Source of the DNA: Panax quinquefolius
Lineage: Eukaryota; Streptophyta; Magnoliopsida; Apiales; Araliaceae
Direction: 5' to 3'
Assembly (NCBI GenBank): GCA_020205615.1
Contig: CM035166.1
Coordinates: forward strand, 82,265,135-82,329,134
Length of the DNA stretch: 64,000 nt
Position 1 is the stretch's first letter; the number at the start of each line of letters is the position of its first letter. The notes under the pieces are model-generated. The model ran no database searches. It saw only the letters and a program-made list of their open reading frames with translations, and was not told the origin of the DNA. Positions 1 to 10,129 of the stretch are shown here, piece by piece. The translations under genes were made by a program, and so were the position numbers.

Positions 1-1545
1 TACTCTTATATTCAGTTTTTTTTTACGGTAAGGATATTATTTGTTGTACTCGTAAGGGGTATTATTTCTTTTGTATTCATGAAGAGAACTTACATTATTC
101 CATTCTTTATTATTCTCTTTGGAATAACTTTTGTATGTGTGGACTACCCTATACTTGGTGACATTCTTCTAATATTCCGCCTTTTATTATTATTCATTGG
201 AATATCTCTTTATTATATCACATGCATACATGCTTTACTTGGACTGGTTAAAATCTTTATTATTATTACGTTGGAATATCATGTGCATGCGTTTTCTGCC
301 GGACTGGTTCCATCTTTTATTATTATTACGTTGGAATATCATCATCATGTTTGTTTCTTGGGACTGGTTAAAATCTTTATTATTCTCGTTGGAACATCCC
401 GCGATGCAATTTAATTTCGCCGACTTTGGTTCCGTTACTTATTAATCATTGGAATAACTTTGTCATGCGAAGTACCGCATGTATGGTGATTTCTTTTGTT
501 ATTCCATTCGTTATTATACTCAGTTGGTTAAAGTTTTGACTTCTATACTCCATGAAATTAGTGGAATATCCTTGATATTTGCGCTTCATCCAGTATCTTT
601 TCATGGAAATATTCTTATGAGCATTCTTGAATTTTACTCTACAAAGTAGTATCATGTTGACAATTTGGACGTTATTGATTCATGGATAAATTAATTCTTG
701 AACTTGTTTTATTGAATTATTATATCATTGTTTTCATCCTCATGTTTATATTATGTTGAAAGTCATATGTGGCCTGTAGTGCATAGATGGACTTGGTATG
801 ATTTATGACGAGGGATTATTGATTGTAATCATGGTAGTAATATTACAAATGATGTGGAAAAAGTCCTCATTGGCCGTAGTGCATTGATGGATAGTTGTTG
901 GCATGATCATGACCATTAATGAATACACAAATATTCTTGGCAGTAGTGCATGGATAATTGTGGTCGTGATACTAAAGAATATCCTTGGTAGTAGTGTAGG
1001 GGTGATTCGATGATGTGGATTATTTATTAAAATTTGAGTCCGGTGATAAAAGTCATGAAAAACCTTTTAAATCATAGAAGATAGTAGATTTTATTCTCTA
1101 CTTGACTCTTTAATGGATTGCTTGTTCATTTTGTGATTAAACTTGATGTTTGTTATATTTTATCGGTTTAACCTTTGTTGAAGGCTAATGATAATTTATT
1201 ACGCATTATCTTAGTCGTAATATTTCTTCTTGGGCTAGTTGAGCTCACCTTTCTTTCTTTGTTCTCTTAAGGAAATGAGAATATATTTGGGGACGAGTAG
1301 GGGAGCGGAGTGATGGACCGGATGATAGTATTAGTAGTCCTCACTATTACGTTAAATAGTGTGACAATAAATGTAATGAGGACCCCATTGAGTTTGTATA
1401 TTATCTAGATGACAATATTTGTATTAAAACTCACAGCATATGTTTAGTCGTATTCTACACGCATTGTTGTATAATTAAGTTGTATTTGAATTTTGTACCA
1501 TGTATTTGGCGACTCAAGATGGGTGATGTATACCTATTTTGGGGA
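1..1545 (+). mobile_element. F3-family LTR, 3' portion
   Basis: This is the downstream part of a Ty3/gypsy LTR in plus orientation. It matches, as reverse complement, the LTRs at 27536-30085 and 32828-35400, and matches directly the LTR entering at the right edge (63520-64000 corresponds to about 1-575). It contains the 60-bp hairpin repeats, the conserved stem-loop near 1226-1250, and the end signature GATGGGTGATGTATACCT followed by TTTTGGGG. The expected terminal GGGGGCGTCA is replaced after about 1540 by unrelated sequence, and no tRNA-Met primer site follows, so it is truncated or decayed at its 3' end. The upstream half lies outside the window. Confidence 0.8.
181..445 (+). repeat. 60-bp tandem hairpin repeats in F3 LTR
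   Basis: Three adjacent units of exactly 60 bp (241-300, 301-360, 361-420) each open with GGACTGGTT and contain TTATTATT then GTTGGAATATC or GTTGGAACATC. Diverged units flank them. TTCCA and TGGAA arms recur through the array, so each unit can fold. An upstream example is TTATTCCA (95-102) paired with TGGAATAA (120-127). The apparent reading frames here simply translate the repeat. Confidence 0.85.
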
Positions 1546-1626
1546 GTGGAGACATAAGTTTTCCAAAACTCCTAGCTATGCTAGAGTTCAAATTGTGACA
1601 TCAAGCTAAATACGCACTTTGTGCTT

Positions 1627-1691
<65 letters not shown>

Positions 1692-2470
1692 TAGACTCGT
1701 AATCATTTTTGAAACGGTTTAAAGTATAGTCTATTCTACTTATTTCAAAATAGACAAAAATGATTTGAAATATCAAAATATATTTTATTTATCACTCATA
1801 TACCATGTAACTCGGTACAGAGATGATAAAAGTTGATAGAGTTGTAAATGCGAGGAATACTTAGTGTGAATTCGATCCGAAAATCATTGTTCCACTATTG
1901 TATGATGTGTTATGACAAAGACACTCGATGACTGGCATCCTCAAAGCTGATTTTATTAATATAATGACGACATCGTTTGACATCATTCTCAAAAATATTT
2001 TCAATAAAATTTTAATTTGCCAACGGTTTATTACACTTAAATAATTCGATTGAATTGAATTATTGATATGAGGCTATGCTATTGATTCAAATTTAGACAA
2101 ACATTTATGAAAACTCTAAGTGTTCATTGAAGAAATTTCCCGAACCAAATCGTTTTAGTAAAGAATTGAGAAGACTGAGGTAGAATTTTGTGCCTATGGC
2201 AATGAAGAGAAGTAGACAAAAGCAGTACATGGCTAGTACAGGACTTCTTGGGCTAATCACACTTTGTGTCTGTAAGTTATGACGGTTTGCAGATGAATTT
2301 CCATAAAACTTTTGCGAAAATGACAGACAATAGTCTGTAAAATCCCTCAGCACAATTTCAAAAATTTTAATTCTTGTGAAGAATATTTTGGGTAGCATGT
2401 GATAATGTATGTGAATGGTGTAAACAGTATGGTGTAAGGTGTAAGATAAATTTCAGGGACAAAATTTTTA
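1546..2470. other. no gene seen; decayed internal sequence
   Basis: Between the F3 LTR end and the F1 polypurine tract I see no recognisable coding sequence on either strand. It holds an AT/AC microsatellite and otherwise AT-rich, stop-rich sequence. By position it may include the 3' untranslated part of the element that owns the F1 LTR starting at 2485. Confidence 0.5.
1631..1690. repeat. (AT)n(AC)n microsatellite
   Basis: About 26 AT dinucleotides followed by four AC dinucleotides. Confidence 0.97.
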
Positions 2471-2484
2471 GAAGAAGGGGTGAA
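2471..2484 (+). other. polypurine tract of F1 element
   Basis: GAAGAAGGGGTGAA lies directly before the LTR start TGTGACAACCCGAG. It is the purine-rich primer for plus-strand DNA synthesis in a Ty3/gypsy element. It sits about 20 nt after GGGACAAAATTTTTA, an arrangement common at chromovirus 3' ends. This marks the LTR at 2485 as a 3' LTR. Confidence 0.75.
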
Positions 2485-3363
2485 TGTGACAACCCGAGAA
2501 TTTTGAATATTTTTAAAATTTTTATTAATTTATTGAAGGTTCAAAATTAAAACCTAGACAGAAAATTAGTGTATGCGTTTGATATTTTTTAGACGGAATT
2601 TTGAGGATTTCAAAATTCTGTGAAGGATTTAGGTGAATTATTCAGGATTAAGGAAATATGTGGATATGTTTACGTATATGTATACAAGTATGTGGATATG
2701 GGTCAAGGGTTGACGGATAAACGATATCCAGAATAAACCCTAATTATATTATAAGAACTTTAACGATCGATTGAGAAAACCCTAAGCGATTAATAAGAAA
2801 CCCTAGAAATGGGTTCTAGAAATCCTAATTTTAGTTAGGAATCAAAACCTAATTCTATTGCATGAAACCCTAAATCTGGGAACTTAATCAACAGTAAGTG
2901 TAAATAATTATAGGATTAATTAGGGTTAATCTTAACAAATTGGTTAAAACCCTAATTCCAAATTTGAAACCCTAATTACGGATTTGAAACCCTAATTTGT
3001 AAATAGGAAAACCTAAGTGTTAATGTAATACTTTTAATGTTAATTAGATATATTAATTCTAATTTTCACGTTAAATAATTAGAAAACCTTAATCTAATTA
3101 CAAAATCTAATTTCTAATTTAGAAAATTATTTTTATATTAGAAACCCTAATTTTGGGTTGTAAACCCTAATCTAATCATTTTGACCCTAATTGCTTAATT
3201 AGAAATTTTAATTAGGAAATACTAATCCTAATTAGCAAGATTTAAGTTATGATTAAGAAATTTTAATATAATTAGAAAATTCTAATTATAATTTAGAAAT
3301 ATTAAATTTCTATTTTTAAAACCTAAATTAGAAATTTTAGAAAATTAAATTGTAAGTTAAGGG

Positions 3364-3411
3364 CTAAACCCTAAACCCTAACCCAAACCCTAACCCAAAC
3401 CCTAAACCCTA
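3364..3411 (+). repeat. telomere-like CCCTAAA tract inside LTR
   Basis: An irregular run of CCCTAAACCCTAACCCAAA-type heptamers, the plant telomere motif with slips. The 500 bp before it (2760-3200) contain many isolated AAACCCTAA and AACCCTAAT teloboxes. The inverted F1 copy has the same enrichment at 19285-19745, so this belongs to the LTR and is not a chromosome end. Confidence 0.85.
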
Positions 3412-4792
3412 AGTGTTTGGCTAATTGACACAAATGCCATTAAATTAAAAAGCCAAAAGTCCAAAATACCCTTATTGCATAATTGAAGGTTTCTTGCAAA
3501 TCTAGCCAAGATTGAGTTGTCCAACTACTCCATGACTCACCAATTGACTGTAATACAAAACTTATCAGCCTATACACTCAGCCAAGATCATTACATAAAA
3601 CATTTATATGATTAAAGGGAGAGAAAGAGTCACTTTATTTTTATTTCTCTCCAACACATTCTCTCTCTAAAATTCGGGAGTAAGACTGATATAGAGTGAA
3701 GAGATAAGTCATTATCAAGCCATAGCTTTGCTAAGATCAAACATCAAAGACAGAAATCAAGGATCAAGCTAGAAAGGTATAAGAACCCTACAATTTCGAA
3801 ATCCTTAAATCTTGTGTTTTGATGTTAGTAGTTGGTTAGATATGTGTTACAAGGTGCCTTTTAGAGATCTGGGTTGTTGGATCATGGATCCATAACATCT
3901 AGATGCTCGAATCTAAAGATTTTAAAAATCGGAAATGTTGAATGATGGCGGCCTTCGATGTGACCCATATGTCAGGGGCTATAAATCATTCTATGTTTTT
4001 ACTTTGTGTTGTTTTATATTATAATTGTGTTCTATGTCATGAGGACTTTGATCTGAAACTATAAACATGGCCAGATAATGAGTAGATTAAGAGATACAAG
4101 CGGTCAAACCGCGTTGACCGATCACGGAAAACGTTTCTGGGTAACCTAGATTTTCCATAGATGGTTTGACAAGATATTTGAGGCTTCTGATTTTGCTTAT
4201 CGTTGATGTTTAGGTCATGTTGTTGTAATAGACCTGTAGACTAACATATTGTCTATCGATTCATGCTTTTAAAAATATCTATATCCATAAATGAATTGAA
4301 TGGATGCCGATCAAAACAATAGATTGATTAAATCGTTTCAAGAACATTCTCGAAAACCCACAAATGTTCAAGAACGATCAGGACCCTACTTTGACAATGT
4401 TGATCCGTTAGGTGTGATGATGTTATTATGATATATACTTGTGCTAAGACATGTTAGCTACATGATCGAACCCTTATATTACACAAAGCAGGCTTTAACA
4501 TCAAAGATTCAAAGGCCCTAAAGTAGCACCTCGACTGTTTTACAATTTTTGGGAAACCCAGAATTGAAGAACAGTGTCTGACAATATTTTGATACACTAT
4601 ATCTCATTGATTAGGTGTCGGTTGGCCATGATGTTTGTTTAAGGTTGTAGTATTGCATCAATACTATAATATGCACCCAAAAACCTTACCCAGATACATA
4701 AAAATATATGATTTAGGACTGGTCAAACCACGCCTCAAGTCGACGTGAAGATCCAAGGCAGCTCAAGAATCGCTTCAAGAACACTTATATAA

Positions 4793-4842
4793 TGACGGTT
4801 TGTCGCTATAGGCCATTTCCTTTAGCGACAAATTTATTAATT
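4793..4842. repeat. TTTGTCGCTA/TAGCGACAAA hairpin in F1 LTR
   Basis: TTTGTCGCTATAGGCC is followed by a short loop and TTTAGCGACAAA, giving a 9-10 bp stem. The corresponding place in the inverted F1 copy (17876-17905) has TCGCTGAAGG...TTTAGCGA, so the inverted repeat is partly kept. Confidence 0.7.
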
Positions 4843-4849
4843 TGAATTT

Positions 4850-5600
4850 TTAATTTCCGTAAATTAATTAATAAATCGAAATAAATAGTTTTTAATTATC
4901 AAAATACTAAATAAATTCGAAAAATTATTTTAAAATCTAAAAATAGTTTTTAATTAATTTGAGTATATTTCATAAATATTTAATATTTTTGGAATATAAA
5001 TGGTATTTAATTTATTTAATTATAATGTTAAATAAATGATTTAGAAATGATTTTAATACATGAAAATCATGAAAATAATATTATGTTATAATAAAATATT
5101 TTAAGTTATTTTCAAGTGACTTTTAATATTTTTTGATGAATTTCATTAATTAATCAATATTAAGGATAATTAGTTTATTTAATAACTATATTAAATAAAT
5201 TATGGAAAAATAGAATTAATGATTTAAAAATCATAGAAAAATGATTTAAGTGTTATAAAATATTTTAAGTTATAAAATATAACTTTTGATATTTTGTCAT
5301 GAAAATATTAATATTTTAATATTAATAGCAATTATCGGGATTAATGAATTTAACGATTTAAAAATCATATAAATATGATTTTAAGGTATTAAAATACTTT
5401 TGATATATTATAAATATATTATAATATTATAACATGTATTTCATTAATATTTGATAATAAAAAAATATTAATGATAATAGAATTATGTGGTATTTAATTC
5501 ATTTAAATACGTTTTTAATGATTGGAAAATCAAGATAAATAGTAATAATTATTTAAAAATTATTATAAGACTTGGAAAAATATTTCGACTGTTAATAAAT
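4850..5600. repeat. AT-rich degenerate tandem region of F1 LTR
   Basis: Very AT-rich sequence with recurring blocks of TTTATTTAAT...ATTAAATAAAT followed by AAAATGATTT-like words. It is the counterpart of the clearer repeats at 17356-17730. Confidence 0.6.
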
Positions 5601-5761
5601 TATCTTAGTTAATGGTTAAGCGTTTAGCCAGAGTTTAATTGAACTTAAACTCGAAGAATTGTCCGACTAGACCGTCGGGATGTCAAATTTGTGTCAGTTT
5701 CAAGTCAGACTAAAATAGTTTGACTTGATACTAAGTTTTATGTGTGTTGTAGACTGATAGG

Positions 5762-5792
5762 GTTATGTGTTATGTGTTATGTGTTATGTGTT
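5762..5792 (+). repeat. GTTATGT heptamer run
   Basis: Four perfect tandem copies of GTTATGT plus a partial copy, inside the F1 LTR. Confidence 0.85.
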
Positions 5793-6215
5793 TATGTTAT
5801 TCTATGTATATATATTATAGTATTATATTGTGATGATATTATTCTAATATTGGAGATCTATATTACTAATATAAGGTCTTCGGATAAAGCGATATAAATT
5901 GCGTAGCGGTAATCAACAGTTCAGGCAAGTTTGTTTTTCTTAACTCTACTAAGAGTTGTTTCATTCAGATAAGCTTATGGTTAATCATTGTTGGTTGCCA
6001 TGAATTGTACTCTGTACATATTGCATGTATAAGTCAGGTATTAAAGGCTGATCGCCTTCATTACCAGTTGGTTCAGATATATTTGTTCATGTATAATACT
6101 TGTTCAGTCATAAATTTGTTCCTGCTAGTTCACAATTATATTGTTGAATTATAGCCAGCTTATTATTCTGACTCTTTCAATCATGATATATCGTTATATT
6201 ATTGAACTTAAACTT

Positions 6216-6246
6216 CTTTGGGTAACTTTTATGCTCACCCTTGCTA
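6216..6246 (+). promoter_or_regulatory. conserved LTR stem-loop / GCTCACnCTTGC box
   Basis: TTGGGTAACTTTTATGCTCA folds as TGGGT against GCTCA (with wobbles), followed by CCCTTGCT. The same module occurs near the 3' end of LTRs of several families in this window. Its function is unknown; it may belong to the R/U5 RNA. Confidence 0.5.
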
Positions 6247-6279
6247 TATCATGATAAAACATTGCAGATTTAGATTAAC

Positions 6280-6972
6280 GTTACGATACTGAGGAAAGGT
6301 TACGCACAGAGGAATGCAGTGCAGTGCTTCAGCAGAAATTACCTCCAAAGCTGAAGGATCTAGGCAGCTTCATAATTCCATGCACCATTGGAAAGATGAA
6401 CTTGATGAAGTGTTTATGTGATCTTGGGGCAAGCATAAATTTGATGCCCTTATCGATGATTTAAACCGGTTGGGATTGCGAGATCCAAAGACAACAAACA
6501 TTACAGACTACTGCTTAGCTAACGGATCTATCACATATCCACACTGGGGAATTGTTGAAGATGTGTTGGTTAAGGTGGACAAGTTTATTTTTCTAGTCGA
6601 CTTCATCATTCTAGACTACGAGGAGGACAAAAGCATACCAATAATCTTTGGGAGACCATTCTTGGCCACAGGCGAAGCGTCGATAGATGTGCAAAAGGTG
6701 AACTCACTACGCGTGTTCGGGATCAAGAGATCACCTTCAACGTTTTTAAAGCAATCAAGTTACCAACGAATAAAGAAGAGTGCTTCCTGGTTGACGTGGT
6801 GGATTGGGGCCTACAGGATGAGGTACAGAAATCGAGGAATTATGGACCGTTGAGGTGTGCAATGGGTAAAAATGCAGAGTTGAAGGTAGAGCCATTGACC
6901 AAAGATGTAGTCATTAAATTTTGGGGTGCGATGGACAAGAAGGAAGGCACCTCAATTCTATCTGTGACATAA
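6280..6972 (+). pseudogene. Athila Gag-Pol fragment: retropepsin domain
   Basis: This fragment of an Athila-lineage Ty3/gypsy polyprotein covers the aspartic protease that would process Gag-Pol in the virus-like particle. Frame by frame it reads EERLRTEECSAVLQQKLPPK, GSFIIPCTIGKMN, the active-site motif CDLGASINLMP (DLGA in the family's D-S/L-G-A position), then GLRDPKTTN, VEDVLVKVDKFIF, IPIIFGRPFLATGEASIDVQ and EITFNVFKAIK, ending at a TAA at 6970. Frameshifts lie near 6460 and 6700, so the protein is broken. The N-terminal Gag is missing on the left, where an F1 LTR abuts. Reverse transcriptase, RNase H and integrase are missing on the right: the stop is followed at once by the Athila post-ORF motif GGATGGGAGGCAACCCA. 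Family assignment is from recalled motifs and is strong. Confidence 0.88.
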
Positions 6973-7740
6973 AACTTAGAGATAGTCAAGCTAATTAACT
7001 ATAACTTAGCGCTGGATGGGAGGCAACCCATTATTTCTATCTCCATTGATTTGTTTTTAGTTATTCATTTTGGATTATTTAAGTAGTTATATTGAATTCA
7101 TTTTTAATAGGATACTAGATGTTCATGCTTAAGTGTGTAGCAAGAATTGCTTTGCGAATATTTGCAAGATGTTAGCATTATATGGCCACTAAGTCATGCA
7201 TTAACAAGGTGCATTAATGTCTATGCAGGAACCATCATTGGACAAAGATCACCGATAAAGCGTGAGTGGAATTGAATTTTAGCATTGCAGAGATATCAAG
7301 ATTGTACCGTCGTGACTAGTTAGCACAAACTCAGGCTACCACAGATCAAGTCAATTTTGACAACAATTCATTCTACAAGTCTCGCTACAAGCGCTACCAT
7401 TTCCAAGACAAACTCACGCTGCGCCACACGCGACAATCGAGTAAAGACAGATCCGAACATTTTAAATAGAGTTGTGGACCATTTGGACTCTCATTTGGAA
7501 TAATAATGATGCTGAAATTCTCTCACTCTCCATAACTCACGTCATCTATCTATCGGTTATAAGTTTTTGGCGTACATCTCTTAATTACTTAGCCACGATT
7601 CTCTCCTCATTCAAAGTCCATATCTCCTCAACTTCTCTAAGTGCAATATAAAGCTAGGGTTCCTAATTTGGATTGCGTAAACAAGTATTGGGGTTATCAA
7701 TTCTTCAAGATTTTCTTCATTCTCCATCATATAATATGTG
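6973..7740 (+). other. Athila non-coding spacer
   Basis: No gene is visible. The piece near 7010-7035 (AGCGCTGGATGGGAGGCAAC) is typical of the sequence after pol in Athila-like elements. The remainder up to the env-position ORF is unannotated leader-like sequence. Confidence 0.6.
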
Positions 7741-7744
7741 CAAT

Positions 7745-8870
7745 CTCTATCAAATACAAATGGGGCCTAAGCGAAGCACGATCTATCAATATCGTCTTCT
7801 TCATCCTCTTCGGCAAGGTGAAGGGGCTGATATTATGGATCACACCAAGTTCCTAAAATTGGAAGCTCAACAAGAAAGTACTACCGAATCATGGTAAGAC
7901 GTTCATAAGGAGTGAGGATTCAAGCCGGAGAGGAAGGATGGCCAACAGTGCGCCATGATTCGAGAGAGAGACTGGGGTGGACTGACGGCTACTCCAATGC
8001 CCATTCTTATGAGCATAGTCCGCTAGTTCTACGCCAATGCCAAGGTCACTATGAGCGGTATATCTCTGGTTCGTGGTATTTAGGTAGATTACAGACCCCG
8101 TGCCATCTGATTAATTTTCAAAATTACTAATGCACCGCCAGTGGGGGCTGCTAATTGGGTCATCGGTGCTCATTTGGAAATCGACATGGAGTTGGTTATT
8201 GAAGAGTTATATGTGCCGGGTACGAAATGGACATATAAAGTTGGCACGACACAGCCTCGTATATTCCCAGCTGCAGCCCTGAACCGTTATGCAAAGGCAT
8301 GGAACTTATTCATATGTGCCAAGCTCATGCCTTCCTCCCATCAGCACGAAATAACAGCGGAGAGGGCACTTATTCTGTGGGGCATAATCACTGGGAAGTA
8401 CATTGACATTGGTCATCGCATTCATGAGAATATGTTGCGCTATCTACGGAGAGGAACCATTGGGAGCATTCCACACGTATCCGTGGTTGCCATGTTTTGT
8501 GCTAATCAGTGATGCCACTAGGGCAATGAGCAAATGCAATACTTAAGCCAGGACATTAATCATGCCACGGTTAAAAAATTCAAGGACTGGGCAGGTGGTG
8601 TACCACACCCACGCGGACTAGGATTCATCCTTCAGCCCACTTTTCCAGAGAGTCACACAAGAACATCAATCAGAGATGAGATGAGGTTTATCGCCCACGC
8701 ATCAAAGACGTGCCACCCACGGTTATCGCTGACTCAAGGTTGGAGCCTTAAAGTTGATGCCATGTATACGATAATTTGGGCACATTTACGACAGGACTCA
8801 CAAGGGCCTTCGCCGAAGATTTTGCGCAACAAGGAACAACATTAGAATGGCCTCAGTTCGGAACTGCAAC
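7745..8870 (+). pseudogene. Athila env-position ORF (plant transposon protein domain)
   Basis: This is the broken ORF that lies between pol and the 3' LTR in Athila/Calypso-type elements, the place of env in retroviruses. Its function is not established in plants. Adjacent frames give MGPKRSTIYQYRLLHPLR, FYANAKVTMSGISLVRGI, APPVGAANWVIGAHLEID (8130-8180), then the best open stretch at 8141-8512 with AWNLFICAKLMPSSHQHEIT, ERALILWGIITGKYIDIGHR and IPHVSVVAMFCANQ. That pattern fits the retroelement family often called putative plant transposon protein. Frames change near 7900, 8130 and 8515, and in-frame stops interrupt it. A Pro-rich tail (PPPDSPPEEGGT) follows at 8876-8915 in a different frame. 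No transmembrane segment or signal peptide can be claimed. Confidence 0.72.
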
Positions 8871-8915
8871 ACCATATCCACCACCGGATTCACCACCCGA
8901 GGAGGGTGGCACCAC

Positions 8916-10112
8916 CAATATTTGGGGAGTTTTTCTTACCTTTACCTTCATTCAATGGGGCATCAATATGATAAGTTTGGGGTATTGGGTAGTATTTTTA
9001 GTTTGCATATAGTTTTGCGTGATTAGTTTAACTTTTGTAGTTTTGCATGTTTAGTTTAAATTCTAGCATATAGTTGCATGTTATAGTGCATATCATGTTT
9101 AATGTGCATATCTCACGCTTCTTGCCATATAGAAATTTTTTGTCTAGCCAATGATAATAGTGAAATATTGAAATGATTCTTGAGTATTTTGGATAATATG
9201 AGCTGAGATATAATTTTTTACACAATGCAATTAATAATGCTGCTTAAATGCTTTCGGTTTGCACAAATGTGTTCACAATCACTTGTAGGTATAAGAAGCA
9301 TGTGTTACAGTGCTCGATAGAAAAATGTAGTTTTAAAAAGGTAAATATGTGAAAATGGAGTATAGACTGTATAAAACATTGATTTTTAAACTTTGGGAAA
9401 ACATGGGTATCTGTGTATAAAAAATAAAAAAAAAGAGAAAAGAAAAGAAGAATAGCAATAATGTGGCTAATCTTATTTAGGGGCCTTGCTACTTGTAAGT
9501 AAAGCCCGAGGGGATTGCTTTCTACACCTAGCGCCCTAAGGTCTTTCATGGTGCAGGAGTCGTTGGTTGAAAGCTTCGCTAAAGGGTAGCGGTGTGCCTA
9601 ATGGAGTAAGATATTGACGTTCACGTGAAAAGTAAAAATAAAAATAAAATAAAAATGGCAATAAACACCGCGGAAAAAGTGCGAAAAGTCGCCTCGTGAG
9701 CGTAAATAAAGCGAGTTAAGCCCATTGTTGAACCTTAGTTTATTTTTAAGATGTTGGAATAGTCTTGGTTGCATATATATACATAAGTCTTGATTTAAGC
9801 TTATAATTTTCATTGTGAGCAATATAGCATGAGTATTCTTCACCTTAATCAAGATTTGATGAAACAACACACACACACACACACCTGAGATCTCTATAGC
9901 ATTTTTGAATTACCCGAGTGTATGACATTATGCATGCAGTTTGATTTGAATTTGTAGTCTTGAATCTAGAAAAATTATTTGAGGCAAATTGATTTGAAGT
10001 TCTATGATAGTTGGGACAATGTGAGATTAGTTGCATCATAATGTAGTTGCATAGTAATATAGTCGCATTTTCATTGTTCATTAGTATGCATTTCTTGAGG
10101 CAAGCAAACGGT
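8916..10112 (+). other. Athila 3' untranslated region
   Basis: No gene is supported. The stretch joins the env-position ORF to the polypurine tract. It contains a GC-richer island (9490-9600, 9660-9720) and a CA microsatellite at 9868-9886. Open frames on the minus strand have no recognisable domain and are treated as chance. Confidence 0.6.
9868..9886. repeat. (CA)n microsatellite
   Basis: Nine to ten CA dinucleotides. Confidence 0.95.
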
Positions 10113-10127
10113 TCAAGTTTGGGGGTA
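10113..10127 (+). other. Athila polypurine tract
   Basis: CAAGTTTGGGGGTAT immediately precedes the LTR start TGATAAGTGGG. This is the classic form of the Athila/Tat plus-strand primer region. Confidence 0.8.
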
Positions 10128-10129
10128 TT

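Larger units (their letters stand above)
2485..6265 (+). mobile_element. F1-family LTR (telobox-rich), 3' end truncated
   Basis: This LTR starts TGTGACAACCCGAG after a polypurine tract and is a diverged inverted relative of 15488-20060. Both copies share, in the same order, an AAACCCTAA-rich tract, paragraphs with TTTCTGGGTAACCTAGA and GGGAAACCCAGAA, a GTCGCTA...TAGCGAC hairpin, an AT-rich repetitive stretch, and the GCTCACCCTTGCT box (6232-6244). After that box the homology stops near 6265, where Athila sequence begins, so the last ~310 bp expected from the other copy are missing. No coding capacity is visible. Confidence 0.8.

Noticed and set aside
79..445. Two overlapping plus-strand open frames of 111 and 82 codons
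   Set aside because: Both are translations of the 60-bp LTR repeats; hydrophobic residues reflect TTATTATT runs and no domain is visible.
3364..3411. True chromosome end or telomere-fusion site
   Set aside because: The tract is short, imperfect and inside an LTR whose other copy is also telobox-rich.
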